Shown here: in pieces, positions 32,851-42,201 of the stretch | Layout: each line of letters opens with the position of its first letter | Position numbering within the stretch: the first letter of the stretch is position 1 | From: Marinicella sediminis | Lineage (GTDB): Bacteria; Pseudomonadota; Gammaproteobacteria; Xanthomonadales; Marinicellaceae | Reading direction: 5' to 3' | DNA: 64,000 bases | Assembly: GCF_002000055.1 (NCBI RefSeq) | Contig: NZ_MVBD01000009.1 | Coordinates: 62,001 to 126,000 of the forward strand | Notes under the pieces: generated by a model | The model's database searches: none | Told to the model about the DNA's origin: nothing | What the model saw: only the letters and a program-made list of their open reading frames with translations | Position numbers and translations under genes: made by a program

Positions 32851-32996
32851 GTTGCTCTTTAAAAATATGCTAAATTTGTAGCAATTGAACTGAACTTATT
32901 CAACAATACGAAGTCACAAATCTAAATCCATGGCAACCGGATAATTTGTGAAGTCCTTAACAAAGACTTCTGTACATTAAAAAAAGAGGTCTGTAT

Positions 32997-34427
32997 ATGA
33001 GTAGAAATGAATCTGTCAGTGAGTCTGTTTGGTTCAGAATATGCGCTTTCCTGTCACTGACTGATACCGATGTGTTGGCCGAGAGTGGTCGCTATGACCG
33101 TATGTTGGCATATGCCATGGTGTTCAGACAACTGGTGACATTCGCCTTCACCTTCCTGCTGTTCTCCTATGGTGTGTCGATTTTCCTCAATCCCACTGCA
33201 GCATACACCATTGGCTTTGTCTTTGCGCTGACTTTATTCTTTCTCGATCAGGCCATCATTGGTTCGGATTGGGCGTTGCGAAATCCGTTTAAGCAAGGAC
33301 TGCCGATCAGGCAATTGTTTGGCCTGATTCCCAGGTTAATTTACTCATTGATCATTGCCATTGGTCTGGCTACCCTGGCCGAAATCAGTTTGCAAGCCAA
33401 TGCCATCGACGAACAAATTCAAAAAGATGTGGCTTCAAATAACCAGGAGTACTTTGCCAGGATGGCGGACTACGAAACTGAATTAGATACAACCGTGAAC
33501 GCCACGGAAAATAAACTGGCTCAATTGCAACAGGAAGTGTTGCAGTTGCGTACCACCCAGGAACAAATTCGCAACACTGATGAGTCTTATGATGAGGATA
33601 CAGTGGGTAACAGCATTGATAACTATCAGGTGACCCTGGAAGAATTGCAAAGGGATCAGAAGAACACCATAAACACCATTTCGCAACTCAATGAGCGCCT
33701 GACCCAAACCAGAAGTGACTATCAATTTTGGTTCAATGAAGCCATTCTGGAGCGTACCGGGCAAGATGGCAGGCCCCCGACAGAGGGCCCCAAATACGAC
33801 AGAGCGGTTAAAACATATACCCAGCTGGCTGAATTGATACCGGTCATTGAAGCGGAAATCGATGACACCAAGTCCAGATTGCAATCCATCGAAGCCAATA
33901 TTCTTGCCACCACTGAAACCCTGAATGACTATCAACTGAAAAGTAACACCCTGAGTGAGAAAGCCACCACGCTGACCATCAATGATGAACGATTGGATCA
34001 GTTAAATGCAGACGTGCAACAACAGCAATTGTTGCTGACTGAACAAATTGAAGACAAGCAGGATAAGCTATTGGCTTACCGCACTAAGCTGATCAATGAT
34101 GGCTTGTTTTATGAACAAAAAACCGGCATGCTGGTGCGCTATCTGGCATTGAATAAAATTCATGCTGATCCTGAGTTGGGTGAAGCAGCGGTGTTGTTCA
34201 GCTGGATGCTGAAAATATTCTTTATCGCCATTGAGCTGATGCCGGTTATCATCAAATTGTTCTTCAGTCCTTTCAGTTTTTACTCCCTGAAAATGTATCG
34301 CAAAATGCATGTGGCATTACTCAAAGAACAGGCTTTGCTGGATCAGGCCACGGCAGAGTTCCACCAACAAAAACAAGATCAGCAACGAGTTGAACCTGCC
34401 TTGCCAACAGTGACCCAGTCTATTTGA
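32997..34427 (+). CDS. DUF4407-type membrane coiled-coil protein
   Basis: A 476-residue protein with three membrane segments near the N-terminus (about 42-65, 70-92 and 108-130), then a long coiled-coil region (about 135-385) and one more hydrophobic segment (about 400-425). The N-terminus FLSLTDTDVLAESGRYDRMLAYAMVF and the DQAIIGSDWALRN motif match what I recall of DUF4407. Its function is unknown. GAGG at 32986-32989 is a good ribosome binding site. It stands alone, with 146 bases upstream and 200 bases downstream before gltB. Confidence 0.82.
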   Translation: MSRNESVSESVWFRICAFLSLTDTDVLAESGRYDRMLAYAMVFRQLVTFAFTFLLFSYGVSIFLNPTAAYTIGFVFALTLFFLDQAIIGSDWALRNPFKQGLPIRQLFGLIPRLIYSLIIAIGLATLAEISLQANAIDEQIQKDVASNNQEYFARMADYETELDTTVNATENKLAQLQQEVLQLRTTQEQIRNTDESYDEDTVGNSIDNYQVTLEELQRDQKNTINTISQLNERLTQTRSDYQFWFNEAILERTGQDGRPPTEGPKYDRAVKTYTQLAELIPVIEAEIDDTKSRLQSIEANILATTETLNDYQLKSNTLSEKATTLTINDERLDQLNADVQQQQLLLTEQIEDKQDKLLAYRTKLINDGLFYEQKTGMLVRYLALNKIHADPELGEAAVLFSWMLKIFFIAIELMPVIIKLFFSPFSFYSLKMYRKMHVALLKEQALLDQATAEFHQQKQDQQRVEPALPTVTQSI

Positions 34428-34456
34428 TTGAACTGATTGGTTTTCCCCAAACAATG

Positions 34457-34473
34457 CCCCTACCAGTTAGGGG
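34457..34473 (+). other. GC-rich hairpin upstream of gltB
   Basis: CCCCTA and TAGGGG form a perfect 6-base-pair stem with a five-base loop, 30 bases after the DUF4407 stop. No T run follows. It could be a protein-binding palindrome or a 3' end protector. A TTGACA follows at 34476-34481, but no matching -10 is convincing. Confidence 0.4.
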
Positions 34474-34529
34474 TATTGACACTTTCCGTGACGAGTGGTT
34501 TCTTTCCTGTTACCTAGTGCTTTGGTCTG

Positions 34530-34551
34530 AATTAGAGCTTGTGCTCTAATT
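34530..34551 (+). terminator. candidate weak terminator or operator before gltB
   Basis: AATTAGAGC and GCTCTAATT form a perfect 9-base-pair stem around a TTGT loop, followed by CTTTGTGCTATTTT. The T content downstream is moderate, so termination of the DUF4407 transcript is possible but not certain. A dimeric regulator site controlling gltBD is the alternative. Confidence 0.4.
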
Positions 34552-34628
34552 CTTTGTGCTATTTTCAATGCTTTAGCAATCAACTCAACCCCATTTGATT
34601 GATTGTCACCACCCAGCAGGAGTGTCTC

Positions 34629-37600
34629 ATGAAGCATCGAATTGACCCTGAATTATCTCGCAAAGGTTTGTATCGTTCAGCTTTTGAGCATGATGCCTGT
34701 GGCGCAGGTTTTATCTGCAGCCTCAACGGCGTGCAGTCGCATGACATCATTCACAAAGCCCTTAATATTCTTGACAAGCTTGAACACCGGGGGGCAGTCA
34801 GTGCTGATGGCAGAACCGGAGATGGTGCAGGAATCCTGATTGATGTTCCTCATGGCTATTTCAAACAGGAATGTCACTTCTCATTACCGCAGCCTGGTGA
34901 TTACGCGGTCAGCAATGTGTTTTTGCCACCCCGCAATAACCAAATAACATATTGCATGAAACTGTTTGGGGAGCTGATTGAACAACAAGGATTATTTGTG
35001 ATTGGCTGGCGTAAATTGCCGGTCGACCGCACGGTTCTTGGTGACATTGCAGCCCGCAATGAACCCCACATCAGGCAGCTCTTTGTGGGGAAACCAGATG
35101 GCATGGATGAGGTCACTTTCAAGCTGAAGTTATTTTTGGCAAGAAAGTCAACAGAACACCGTATCAGATTGTCTGGATTGTCCGATGCCGCTTATTTTTA
35201 TGTCCCCAGTTTGTGTCCCAAAATCATCATTTATAAAGGACTGCTGATGCCCGGGGACATCAAAAAATATTTTTTGGAATTACAGGACCCACGAGTGGTG
35301 ACCCGTCTGGCATTGGTGCATCAGCGGTTTTCCACCAATACCTTTCCTACCTGGGATCTGGCCCAGCCATTCAGGTACATCTGTCACAATGGAGAAATCA
35401 ACACCCTCAAAGGCAATGTACGCAGGATGTACTCAAGGGAGGAATTAATGAATTCTCCTCAAATGGGTGAGGCTCTACAGGAAATTCTGCCTGTTGTGTT
35501 ACCTGACAAGTCAGATTCTGCATCCTTGGATATGGTGGTTGAAATGTTGTTGATGTCAGGTCGGAGTTTGCCTGAGGTGATGATGCTTTTGATACCAGAA
35601 GCCTGGGAAAACAACCCACATATGCCGCCTGACAAGAAAGCCTTTTATGAATTCAATGCCTGTCTTATGGAACCCTGGGACGGTCCGGCTTCCATTCCGT
35701 TCACTGATGGTCGTTTTCTGGGAGCTGTACTGGATCGCAATGGCTTACGTCCTTCTCGTTATACGGTGACCCGTGATGGCTATGTGGTGATGTCGTCAGA
35801 AACAGGTGTGGTTGATATCAAGCCAGAAAATGTGGCCAAGCATGGTCGGTTGGAGCCAGGAAAAATGTTTTTGGTCAACATGCAGGAAGGGCGCATTGTC
35901 GAAGATGAGGAAATCAAAACCTGGGTGGTGAATAAGCACCCGTATCAGCAGTGGCTGGACCAGCATCTGGTTCATCTCAAAGACATACCCTACGCCATAC
36001 AGGGTGAGGATACTGTGGCACTGGATTTACAACAACAAATGAGTATGTTCCAATACACCCGTGAAGACTTGGAGTTGATCATTCAGCCCATGGCACTGGA
36101 TGCGGCAGAGCCGATAGGCTCGATGGGTTCAGATACACCCATTCCGGCGTTGTCTGGTCGGCCACAGTTGTTGTATAACTACTTTGTTCAGTTGTTTGCT
36201 CAAGTGACGAATCCACCCCTGGATGGGATTCGTGAAAAACTGGTAACAGACATCAGCCTGACCCTTGGTGCTGATCAAAATGTGATGCAACATCATCCTT
36301 TACATGCCAGGAAGCTCAAAATCAGCAACCCGGTCATTTCCAAGCGGGATCTGCAAAAAATCAAGAGCCATCAGGGATTAGGACTGACAACCCATTCAGT
36401 GGATATGGTTTACCCGGTTTCAGATGGTTTGCATGGGTTGGAGCATGCTCTTGAATCAATGGTTGATCAGGCGGCCACTGCCATTGATAAAGGCTGCAGC
36501 ATCATCATATTGTCAGACCGGTCGGTGAATCAGCACCTGGCACCTATCCCTGCATTATTGGCCTGTGCACACCTGAATAATGGTCTTCACAGGCTGAATA
36601 AACGTTCCAGGTGCAGTGTCATTATTGAGTCAGCTGAGCCCCGTGAAGTGCATCATTTTGCCACACTGTTTGCTTTTGGGGCCAGCGCCATTAATCCCTA
36701 TTTTGTGAATGACATCCTGGCTGATATGATTCAGCGCAAAGAATTAACAGCAGTTAATTATCAACAGGCAGTGAACCGGTATAACCAGGCCATTGGCAAA
36801 GGCTTGTTGAAGGTCATGAATAAAATTGGCATATCGACGCTGAACTCTTACCGGGGTTCGCAATTATTTGAATGCGTGGGTTTAAACAACGCCACCATCG
36901 ACACCTACTTTCCAGGTACACCCGGTAGAATAGAAGGAATCGGTTTATATGACATTGAATCTCGGATCAGGACCAACCACAACACCACTTTTGGCCAGCA
37001 TGAGCAGCCGCTGATTTTGTCTGTGGGTGGCGATTACCGTTGGCGAAGACAAGGTGAGCATCATCAGTTCAATCCTTTGACTGTGACAAGGCTGCAACAG
37101 GCTGTGCGCCTCAGTAGTCAGTCAATGTATGATCAGTATGCAGAAGCTGTTAATACCCAGGCTGAACAATTGATGACCATCAGAGGAATGCTGGGGTTTA
37201 CTGAACTCGATCCCATCCCACTGGCTGAGGTGCAGCCCTGGACAGAAGTGGTGAAGCGTTTTAAAACAGGAGCCATGTCCTATGGTTCAATTTCAGCCGA
37301 AGCACATGAAAACCTGGCCATTGCCATGAATCGGATTGGTGGCAAGAGTAATTCAGGAGAGGGCGGTGAGCAGGAATCACGGTTTATTCAGCGTGCGAAT
37401 GGTGAATGGAAAAATTCAGCCATCAAACAGGTGGCTTCAGGCCGTTTCGGGGTGACTGCCAATTACCTGACCCATGCCAGTGAAATTCAAATCAAAATGG
37501 CACAAGGTGCCAAACCAGGCGAGGGCGGGCAGTTACCAGGCAGTAAAGTGAATCCAGACATTGCCAGTACACGCAATTCAACTCCTTATGTCGGATTGAT

Positions 37601-39146
37601 TTCACCGCCACCACATCATGATATCTACTCCATCGAAGACCTTTCGCAATTGATCTATGACTTGAAATCAGCCAATCGGGAAGCGCGCATCAATGTCAAG
37701 TTGGTATCCCAGTTGGGAGTAGGAACTGTGGCTGCCGGAGTGGCCAAAGCCAAAGCTGATGTGATTCTGATTTCTGGTCACGATGGCGGCACTGGTGCAG
37801 CACCATTGACTTCTTTGAAGCATGCGGGTTTACCCTGGGAGCTTGGCCTGGCGGAAGCACAGCAAACTTTGGTGGCAAACCAGTTACGCAGCCGGGTGAC
37901 CCTGGAATGTGACGGACAGCTTAAAACCGGTCGGGATGTGGCCATTGCCTGCCTTTTGGGTGCCGAAGAATTTGGCTTTGCCACGGCTCCTCTGGTTGCT
38001 TCCGGGTGTGTGATGATGCGCGCTTGTCACCTGAATACCTGCCCTGTGGGCATTGCCACCCAAAATCCTGAATTACGAAAAAAATTCACTGGCCAACCGG
38101 AACATGTGGTCAATTTCATGTATTTTGTTGCCGAAGAGTTACGCCAGATCATGGCCTCTTTGGGCTTTCGTTCTGTGGATGAAATGGTGGGGCAGGTACA
38201 CAAATTGACAGTTAAAAAATCTGTGCCACATGACAAGCACCCGGGGCTTGACCTGTCGCCAGTACTGTACCGCAGTGCCGGGTACCAGGATGCCACCAAG
38301 CATTGTACGGAGACACAAAAACACAACATTGAACAGGCCATAGATTTCACCATCATCAAACAGGCACATCTGGCCTTATTCAGAAAAGAAACCACCCGCA
38401 TGTCATTTCAAATCAGCAACACCGATCGGGCTGTGGGTGCGGTGCTTAGCCATGAAATATCCAGGGTACACGGAGCTGAAGGACTGCCCGAAGACACTTT
38501 GACCATTGACTTCATCGGTTCTGCGGGACAGAGTTTTGCGGCTTTTGCCACTCATGGTCTGACCCTGACGGTCAACGGCAACACCAATGACTACCTTGCC
38601 AAAGGACTGTGTGGAGCTAAAGTCATTATTCGCGTACCGGAAGGTTCGGACTTTGTGCCCCAGGAAAACATCATTACTGGCAACGTCACCCTGTATGGTG
38701 CCACTTCAGGAGCGGTTTATATCAATGGGCAGGCTGGTGAACGATTTGCGGTGAGAAATTCAGGTGCCCAGGCGGTGGTCGAAGGCATCGGAGATCATGG
38801 ATGTGAATACATGACCGGTGGAGTGGTTTTGATCTTGGGTGCTGTTGGGCGTAATTTTGCTGCCGGTATGAGTGGCGGTGTGGCATATGTGTATGACCCT
38901 CATGATTCACTGAAGGATTTGTGTGCGGCTGGAGAATTGAATTTCAATCAACTTGACCAGGCCATGGAACAACAGATCAAAGAAATGCTGGTCAAACACA
39001 TGGGATACACCGACAGTCCGCTGGCCGGGATGTTGCTCGATGAATGGGCAGACCAGAGCAGACATTTCGTGCAGGTAATGCCAGAGGAATACCGGCAGGC
39101 ATTGCTCAGGATGGATGAAGAAACCCAATTGATGGAGGTGGGGTAA
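34629..39146 (+). CDS. gltB: glutamate synthase large subunit
   Basis: The large subunit of NADPH-dependent GOGAT, 1505 residues, which makes glutamate from glutamine and 2-oxoglutarate. The amidotransferase nucleophile is Cys24 in FEHDACGAGFICS, exposed after removal of a 23-residue propeptide. GDGAGILIDVPH and the FMN/synthase region (GSISAEAHENLAIAMNRIGGKSNSGEGGE, in parts) follow. The [3Fe-4S] ligands are in CHLNTCPVGIATQ. The start at 34629 is chosen for AGGAG ending about 8 bases upstream. A 10-residue longer form from 34599 would lie over this ribosome binding site. It overlaps gltD by one base. Confidence 0.97.
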   Translation: MKHRIDPELSRKGLYRSAFEHDACGAGFICSLNGVQSHDIIHKALNILDKLEHRGAVSADGRTGDGAGILIDVPHGYFKQECHFSLPQPGDYAVSNVFLPPRNNQITYCMKLFGELIEQQGLFVIGWRKLPVDRTVLGDIAARNEPHIRQLFVGKPDGMDEVTFKLKLFLARKSTEHRIRLSGLSDAAYFYVPSLCPKIIIYKGLLMPGDIKKYFLELQDPRVVTRLALVHQRFSTNTFPTWDLAQPFRYICHNGEINTLKGNVRRMYSREELMNSPQMGEALQEILPVVLPDKSDSASLDMVVEMLLMSGRSLPEVMMLLIPEAWENNPHMPPDKKAFYEFNACLMEPWDGPASIPFTDGRFLGAVLDRNGLRPSRYTVTRDGYVVMSSETGVVDIKPENVAKHGRLEPGKMFLVNMQEGRIVEDEEIKTWVVNKHPYQQWLDQHLVHLKDIPYAIQGEDTVALDLQQQMSMFQYTREDLELIIQPMALDAAEPIGSMGSDTPIPALSGRPQLLYNYFVQLFAQVTNPPLDGIREKLVTDISLTLGADQNVMQHHPLHARKLKISNPVISKRDLQKIKSHQGLGLTTHSVDMVYPVSDGLHGLEHALESMVDQAATAIDKGCSIIILSDRSVNQHLAPIPALLACAHLNNGLHRLNKRSRCSVIIESAEPREVHHFATLFAFGASAINPYFVNDILADMIQRKELTAVNYQQAVNRYNQAIGKGLLKVMNKIGISTLNSYRGSQLFECVGLNNATIDTYFPGTPGRIEGIGLYDIESRIRTNHNTTFGQHEQPLILSVGGDYRWRRQGEHHQFNPLTVTRLQQAVRLSSQSMYDQYAEAVNTQAEQLMTIRGMLGFTELDPIPLAEVQPWTEVVKRFKTGAMSYGSISAEAHENLAIAMNRIGGKSNSGEGGEQESRFIQRANGEWKNSAIKQVASGRFGVTANYLTHASEIQIKMAQGAKPGEGGQLPGSKVNPDIASTRNSTPYVGLISPPPHHDIYSIEDLSQLIYDLKSANREARINVKLVSQLGVGTVAAGVAKAKADVILISGHDGGTGAAPLTSLKHAGLPWELGLAEAQQTLVANQLRSRVTLECDGQLKTGRDVAIACLLGAEEFGFATAPLVASGCVMMRACHLNTCPVGIATQNPELRKKFTGQPEHVVNFMYFVAEELRQIMASLGFRSVDEMVGQVHKLTVKKSVPHDKHPGLDLSPVLYRSAGYQDATKHCTETQKHNIEQAIDFTIIKQAHLALFRKETTRMSFQISNTDRAVGAVLSHEISRVHGAEGLPEDTLTIDFIGSAGQSFAAFATHGLTLTVNGNTNDYLAKGLCGAKVIIRVPEGSDFVPQENIITGNVTLYGATSGAVYINGQAGERFAVRNSGAQAVVEGIGDHGCEYMTGGVVLILGAVGRNFAAGMSGGVAYVYDPHDSLKDLCAAGELNFNQLDQAMEQQIKEMLVKHMGYTDSPLAGMLLDEWADQSRHFVQVMPEEYRQALLRMDEETQLMEVG

Positions 39147-40612
39147 TGGGCAAAGCAGATGGATTCCTGACAGTTCGAAGGGCAACTGATCAGCTGGAAT
39201 CAACCAGGCAACGGATCAGGCACTTTCATGAATTCACCAGACCATTGAGTTTGCCCCAATGGCAGGATCAGGGTGCCAGGTGTATGAATTGCGGGATTCC
39301 TTTTTGTCACAGCGGTTGTCCTTTGGGTAACCTGATTCCGGATTTTAATGATGCGGTGTATCGTGGTCAATGGCAAAAAGCCAGTGAGTTGTTGCATCAA
39401 ACCAACAATTTTCCTGAGTTTACCGGCCGCTTATGTCCCGCACCTTGCGAAGAAGCCTGCGTGCTGAACATCAGTGAACAACCTGTGGCGATTGAAAACA
39501 TCGAAAAAACAGTGGCTGATCAAGCCCGTGAACATGGCTGGCACAAACCTGTTCGGGGCAGTGTCAGAACGGGAAAAAAAGTGGCCATTGTTGGCTCTGG
39601 CCCTGCAGGACTGGCTGCCGCAGAACAATTGAACAGTGTTGGCCATGATGTCACGGTTTTTGAAAAAGCCGCCAAGCCCGGTGGTTTGTTGCGGTATGGT
39701 ATTCCTGATTTTAAGCTGGAAAAACAGCTCATAGACAAGCGCGTTATGCTGATGGAAGCAGCCGGTGTGAAATTTGAATGTGGTTTCGAGGTAGGTCAAA
39801 AGATCTCTGCAATTGACCTGCAACAGGCATTTGATGCGGTTGTTTTGTGTGCCGGTGCCAGTCAGAAAAGAGAACTTGATGTGGTTGGCCGGCGAGCAGC
39901 TGGTGTGATGCAGGCCATGGATTATCTCTGTCACAATAACCAGGTCCTCAGTGGTGAAGTTGACTTGAAATCCTCGCACTGCGCCAAAGACAAGAAAGTC
40001 ATTGTCATTGGTGGTGGTGACACCGGTTCAGATTGTGTTGGCACCGCATTGCGTCAGGGTGCCAGTTCAGTGTTGAATTTTGAAATCATGCCCAAACCAC
40101 CTGCCGAACGTTCGGTGGCCGAGCCATGGCCATTCTGGCCAATGAGACTACGGACCAGCTCATCTCATCAGGAAGGAGGTGAGCGACATTGGTCGTTGGC
40201 CACTCAGTCGTTTGTCAGTGATGCCAAAGGGCGTTTAACCGGCCTGGTAACGGTTGAGGTGGAGTGGTGTAAAGATCAGGGCACATTAGCTCCTGTGATG
40301 TTGCCTGATACACAAAAAGAGTGGTCATGTGATCTGGTTTTATTGGCCATGGGGTTCAGTGGTGCGGACCAGAAACTGGCAAAATCTTTTGGCTGTGAAC
40401 TATCTGCCAGACAACTGTTTATGGCCGGTGACAGCGATTATCGTCTGAATGATCATGGTTTGTTTGCTTCCGGGGATTGCCGGCGGGGACAATCACTGAT
40501 CGTCTGGGCCATTTCTGAAGGTCGTGAATTGGCATATCAGGTTGATTGTTATCTCATGGGGCACTCTCATTTACCACGCAAAGGACAAGGTGATTTACCC
40601 GGTCCGGCTTGA
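39146..40612 (+). CDS. gltD: glutamate synthase small subunit
   Basis: Supplies electrons from NADPH to GltB. The 488-residue product has N-terminal [4Fe-4S] ligands in CMNCGIPFCHSGCPLGN and CPAPCEEAC. The FAD-binding GSGPAGLAAAEQLNSVGH, the NADPH-binding VIGGGDTGSDCVGTA and a C-terminal GDCRRGQSLIVWAISEGRE motif follow. It is translated from an ATG overlapping the gltB stop (TAATG). It converges on hemN with 12 bases between and no obvious terminator. Confidence 0.97.
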   Translation: MGKADGFLTVRRATDQLESTRQRIRHFHEFTRPLSLPQWQDQGARCMNCGIPFCHSGCPLGNLIPDFNDAVYRGQWQKASELLHQTNNFPEFTGRLCPAPCEEACVLNISEQPVAIENIEKTVADQAREHGWHKPVRGSVRTGKKVAIVGSGPAGLAAAEQLNSVGHDVTVFEKAAKPGGLLRYGIPDFKLEKQLIDKRVMLMEAAGVKFECGFEVGQKISAIDLQQAFDAVVLCAGASQKRELDVVGRRAAGVMQAMDYLCHNNQVLSGEVDLKSSHCAKDKKVIVIGGGDTGSDCVGTALRQGASSVLNFEIMPKPPAERSVAEPWPFWPMRLRTSSSHQEGGERHWSLATQSFVSDAKGRLTGLVTVEVEWCKDQGTLAPVMLPDTQKEWSCDLVLLAMGFSGADQKLAKSFGCELSARQLFMAGDSDYRLNDHGLFASGDCRRGQSLIVWAISEGRELAYQVDCYLMGHSHLPRKGQGDLPGPA

Positions 40613-40624
40613 ATGACAGTCACT

Positions 40625-42028
40625 TCAGATCACTTTTGAAAACTGTTTTTTGGTTTGTTGATTCAGGTGGGCATCAAATACCATGCAGATGTTGCGGATC
40701 AGTAGTCGTCCCTTATCATTAACCACAATTGTGTCCGGCAGCACTTCCACCAGGCCATCGGTGATGAATGAATTGAGTTGCTGCAGTTCGTTGGAAAAAT
40801 AGTCATCAAAGCAGATGTCAAAAGCGACTTCCACTTGTTGCTTATGAATCACAAAGTGGCAGGCCAGTTGTTGAATCACCATTTTTCTGAGTTGGTCATC
40901 CCTATCCAGTTGATAGCCTTTCATCACAGGAATCTGTCCCTGATCTAACTGGTGATAATAGGCATCCAGGGTTTTGACATTTTGAGAAAAGCAATGGTTG
41001 ATCAGGCTGATGGCGCTGACACCCATGGCCAGTAAATCGCATTCAGCGTGGGTGGTGTAGCCCTGAAAGTTTCGCTGTAAGGTTTCTTGTTGCTGGGCTT
41101 TGGCCAGCTCGTCATCAGGTTTGGCAAAATGATCCATACCAATATAAACATAGCCTGCATCGGTCAGCACCTCAATGGTCATTTCCAGGATGCGTAGTTT
41201 TTCATCGGCTGATGGCAGATCGGCTTCATTGATGCGCTTTTGAGGCGTGAATAAATGTGGCAAGTGTGCGTAGTTGAATACCGATAGGCGATCAGGTGAA
41301 AGCTGGATGACCTGAGTCAGTGTGTCTTTGAATGATTCATGGGTTTGATGGGGCAAGCCATAGATCAAATCGATGTTGATGGATTTGGCACCTGATCGCC
41401 GACATTGCTTGATGGCCTTGGCAGTCAACTCAATGGGCTGAATGCGGTTCACCGCTTGCTGCACTTTTTTCTGCACATCCTGTACGCCCATTGAAAACCT
41501 GTTGAACCCCAGTTCTGCAAGCAGATTAATGGTTTCAGGAGCGGCTTCACGCGGATCAATTTCGATCGAGTAATCGCGCTTTTCATCGCCGATCAGGTTG
41601 AAATGTTTGGCGATCATTTTCATTAATCTGCGCATTTGTTCATGAGTCAGAAAGGTCGGTGTCCCACCACCTAAGTGCAATTGTTCGACCTCCCTGCCAT
41701 CAGGGATTAATGCCGCCTGTAGTTGCATTTCCTGTTCCAGATAATCCAGATATACATCGGCTTTTTCCCGACGTTTGGTGGCAATTTTGTTGCAGGCACA
41801 GAAAAAACACAAGGTGTCACAGAAAGGGATGTGCACATACAAGGAAAGTGGTTTGTTTACTGAAGCCTCATAACAGCTGAGCAGATTTTTGCGGTGATTA
41901 CCGGAATTGTACTGCTCATTGAATACCACAGCCGTGGGGTATGAGGTATACCTGGGACCGGTCAGGTTGTATTTCTGAATCAACTGTTTGTCAAATAAAT
42001 TATTGCCTGATGATTGCTTTAACTGCAT
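40625..42028 (-). CDS. hemN: oxygen-independent coproporphyrinogen III dehydrogenase
   Basis: A radical SAM enzyme, 467 residues, that decarboxylates coproporphyrinogen III to protoporphyrinogen IX without oxygen. The cluster motif is CDTLCFFCACN, HLGGGTPTFL follows, and the N-terminal NLTGPRYTSYPTA is typical of true HemN rather than HemW. The start at 42028 (MQLKQSSGNN) fits the family length and leaves room for an FNR/Anr promoter upstream; the open frame extends to 42094 but would cover the regulator site. Expression in low oxygen is therefore inferred. Confidence 0.96.
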   Translation of the reverse strand: MQLKQSSGNNLFDKQLIQKYNLTGPRYTSYPTAVVFNEQYNSGNHRKNLLSCYEASVNKPLSLYVHIPFCDTLCFFCACNKIATKRREKADVYLDYLEQEMQLQAALIPDGREVEQLHLGGGTPTFLTHEQMRRLMKMIAKHFNLIGDEKRDYSIEIDPREAAPETINLLAELGFNRFSMGVQDVQKKVQQAVNRIQPIELTAKAIKQCRRSGAKSINIDLIYGLPHQTHESFKDTLTQVIQLSPDRLSVFNYAHLPHLFTPQKRINEADLPSADEKLRILEMTIEVLTDAGYVYIGMDHFAKPDDELAKAQQQETLQRNFQGYTTHAECDLLAMGVSAISLINHCFSQNVKTLDAYYHQLDQGQIPVMKGYQLDRDDQLRKMVIQQLACHFVIHKQQVEVAFDICFDDYFSNELQQLNSFITDGLVEVLPDTIVVNDKGRLLIRNICMVFDAHLNQQTKKQFSKVI

Positions 42029-42060
42029 GTTAATACGATGATTTGTGGTGAATGATGCCC

Positions 42061-42066
42061 ATTGTA
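42061..42066 (-). promoter_or_regulatory. -10 element of hemN promoter
   Basis: On the reverse strand the bases read TACAAT. Transcription would begin near 42054, about 26 bases before the hemN ATG. The spacing to the FNR-type box puts the box centre at about -41, as in class II FNR-activated promoters. Confidence 0.6.
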
Positions 42067-42087
42067 TTGATTTGCATTTTTGTTGCC

Positions 42088-42101
42088 TTGACATCAGTCA
42101 A
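42088..42101 (-). promoter_or_regulatory. FNR/Anr-type operator upstream of hemN
   Basis: TTGACATCAGTCAA is a perfect palindrome in its half-sites (TTGAC-N4-GTCAA). It differs from the FNR/Anr consensus TTGAT-N4-ATCAA by one base in each half. Its centre is 94.5 in the 42000s, about 41 bases from the predicted start of transcription. In Pseudomonas hemN is known to be activated by Anr and Dnr, which supports the reading. Because it is palindromic it could also affect the divergent hisC. Confidence 0.75.
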
Positions 42102-42201
42102 GTATCAGTCCAATGAGTTGTTTTGATTTGTGCCGGCTTACCTTGAATTATGACGTGTGAATGGGCACAATAGCGGCATCTCAATGAAACACCAAAAAAC
42201 C

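Noticed and set aside
32950-32970. GAAGTC/GACTTC hairpin before the DUF4407 gene
   Set aside because: The stem is 6 pairs with a 9-base loop and no T run; too weak to call a terminator or riboswitch.
34476-34504. TTGACA as a -35 box for gltB
   Set aside because: At 16-18 bases spacing the would-be -10 is TTTCTT-like, so no complete promoter can be claimed.
42029-42094. Upstream extension of hemN to 42094
   Set aside because: It would run through the FNR-type box and the -10 element, and the extra 22 residues do not resemble the HemN N-terminus.
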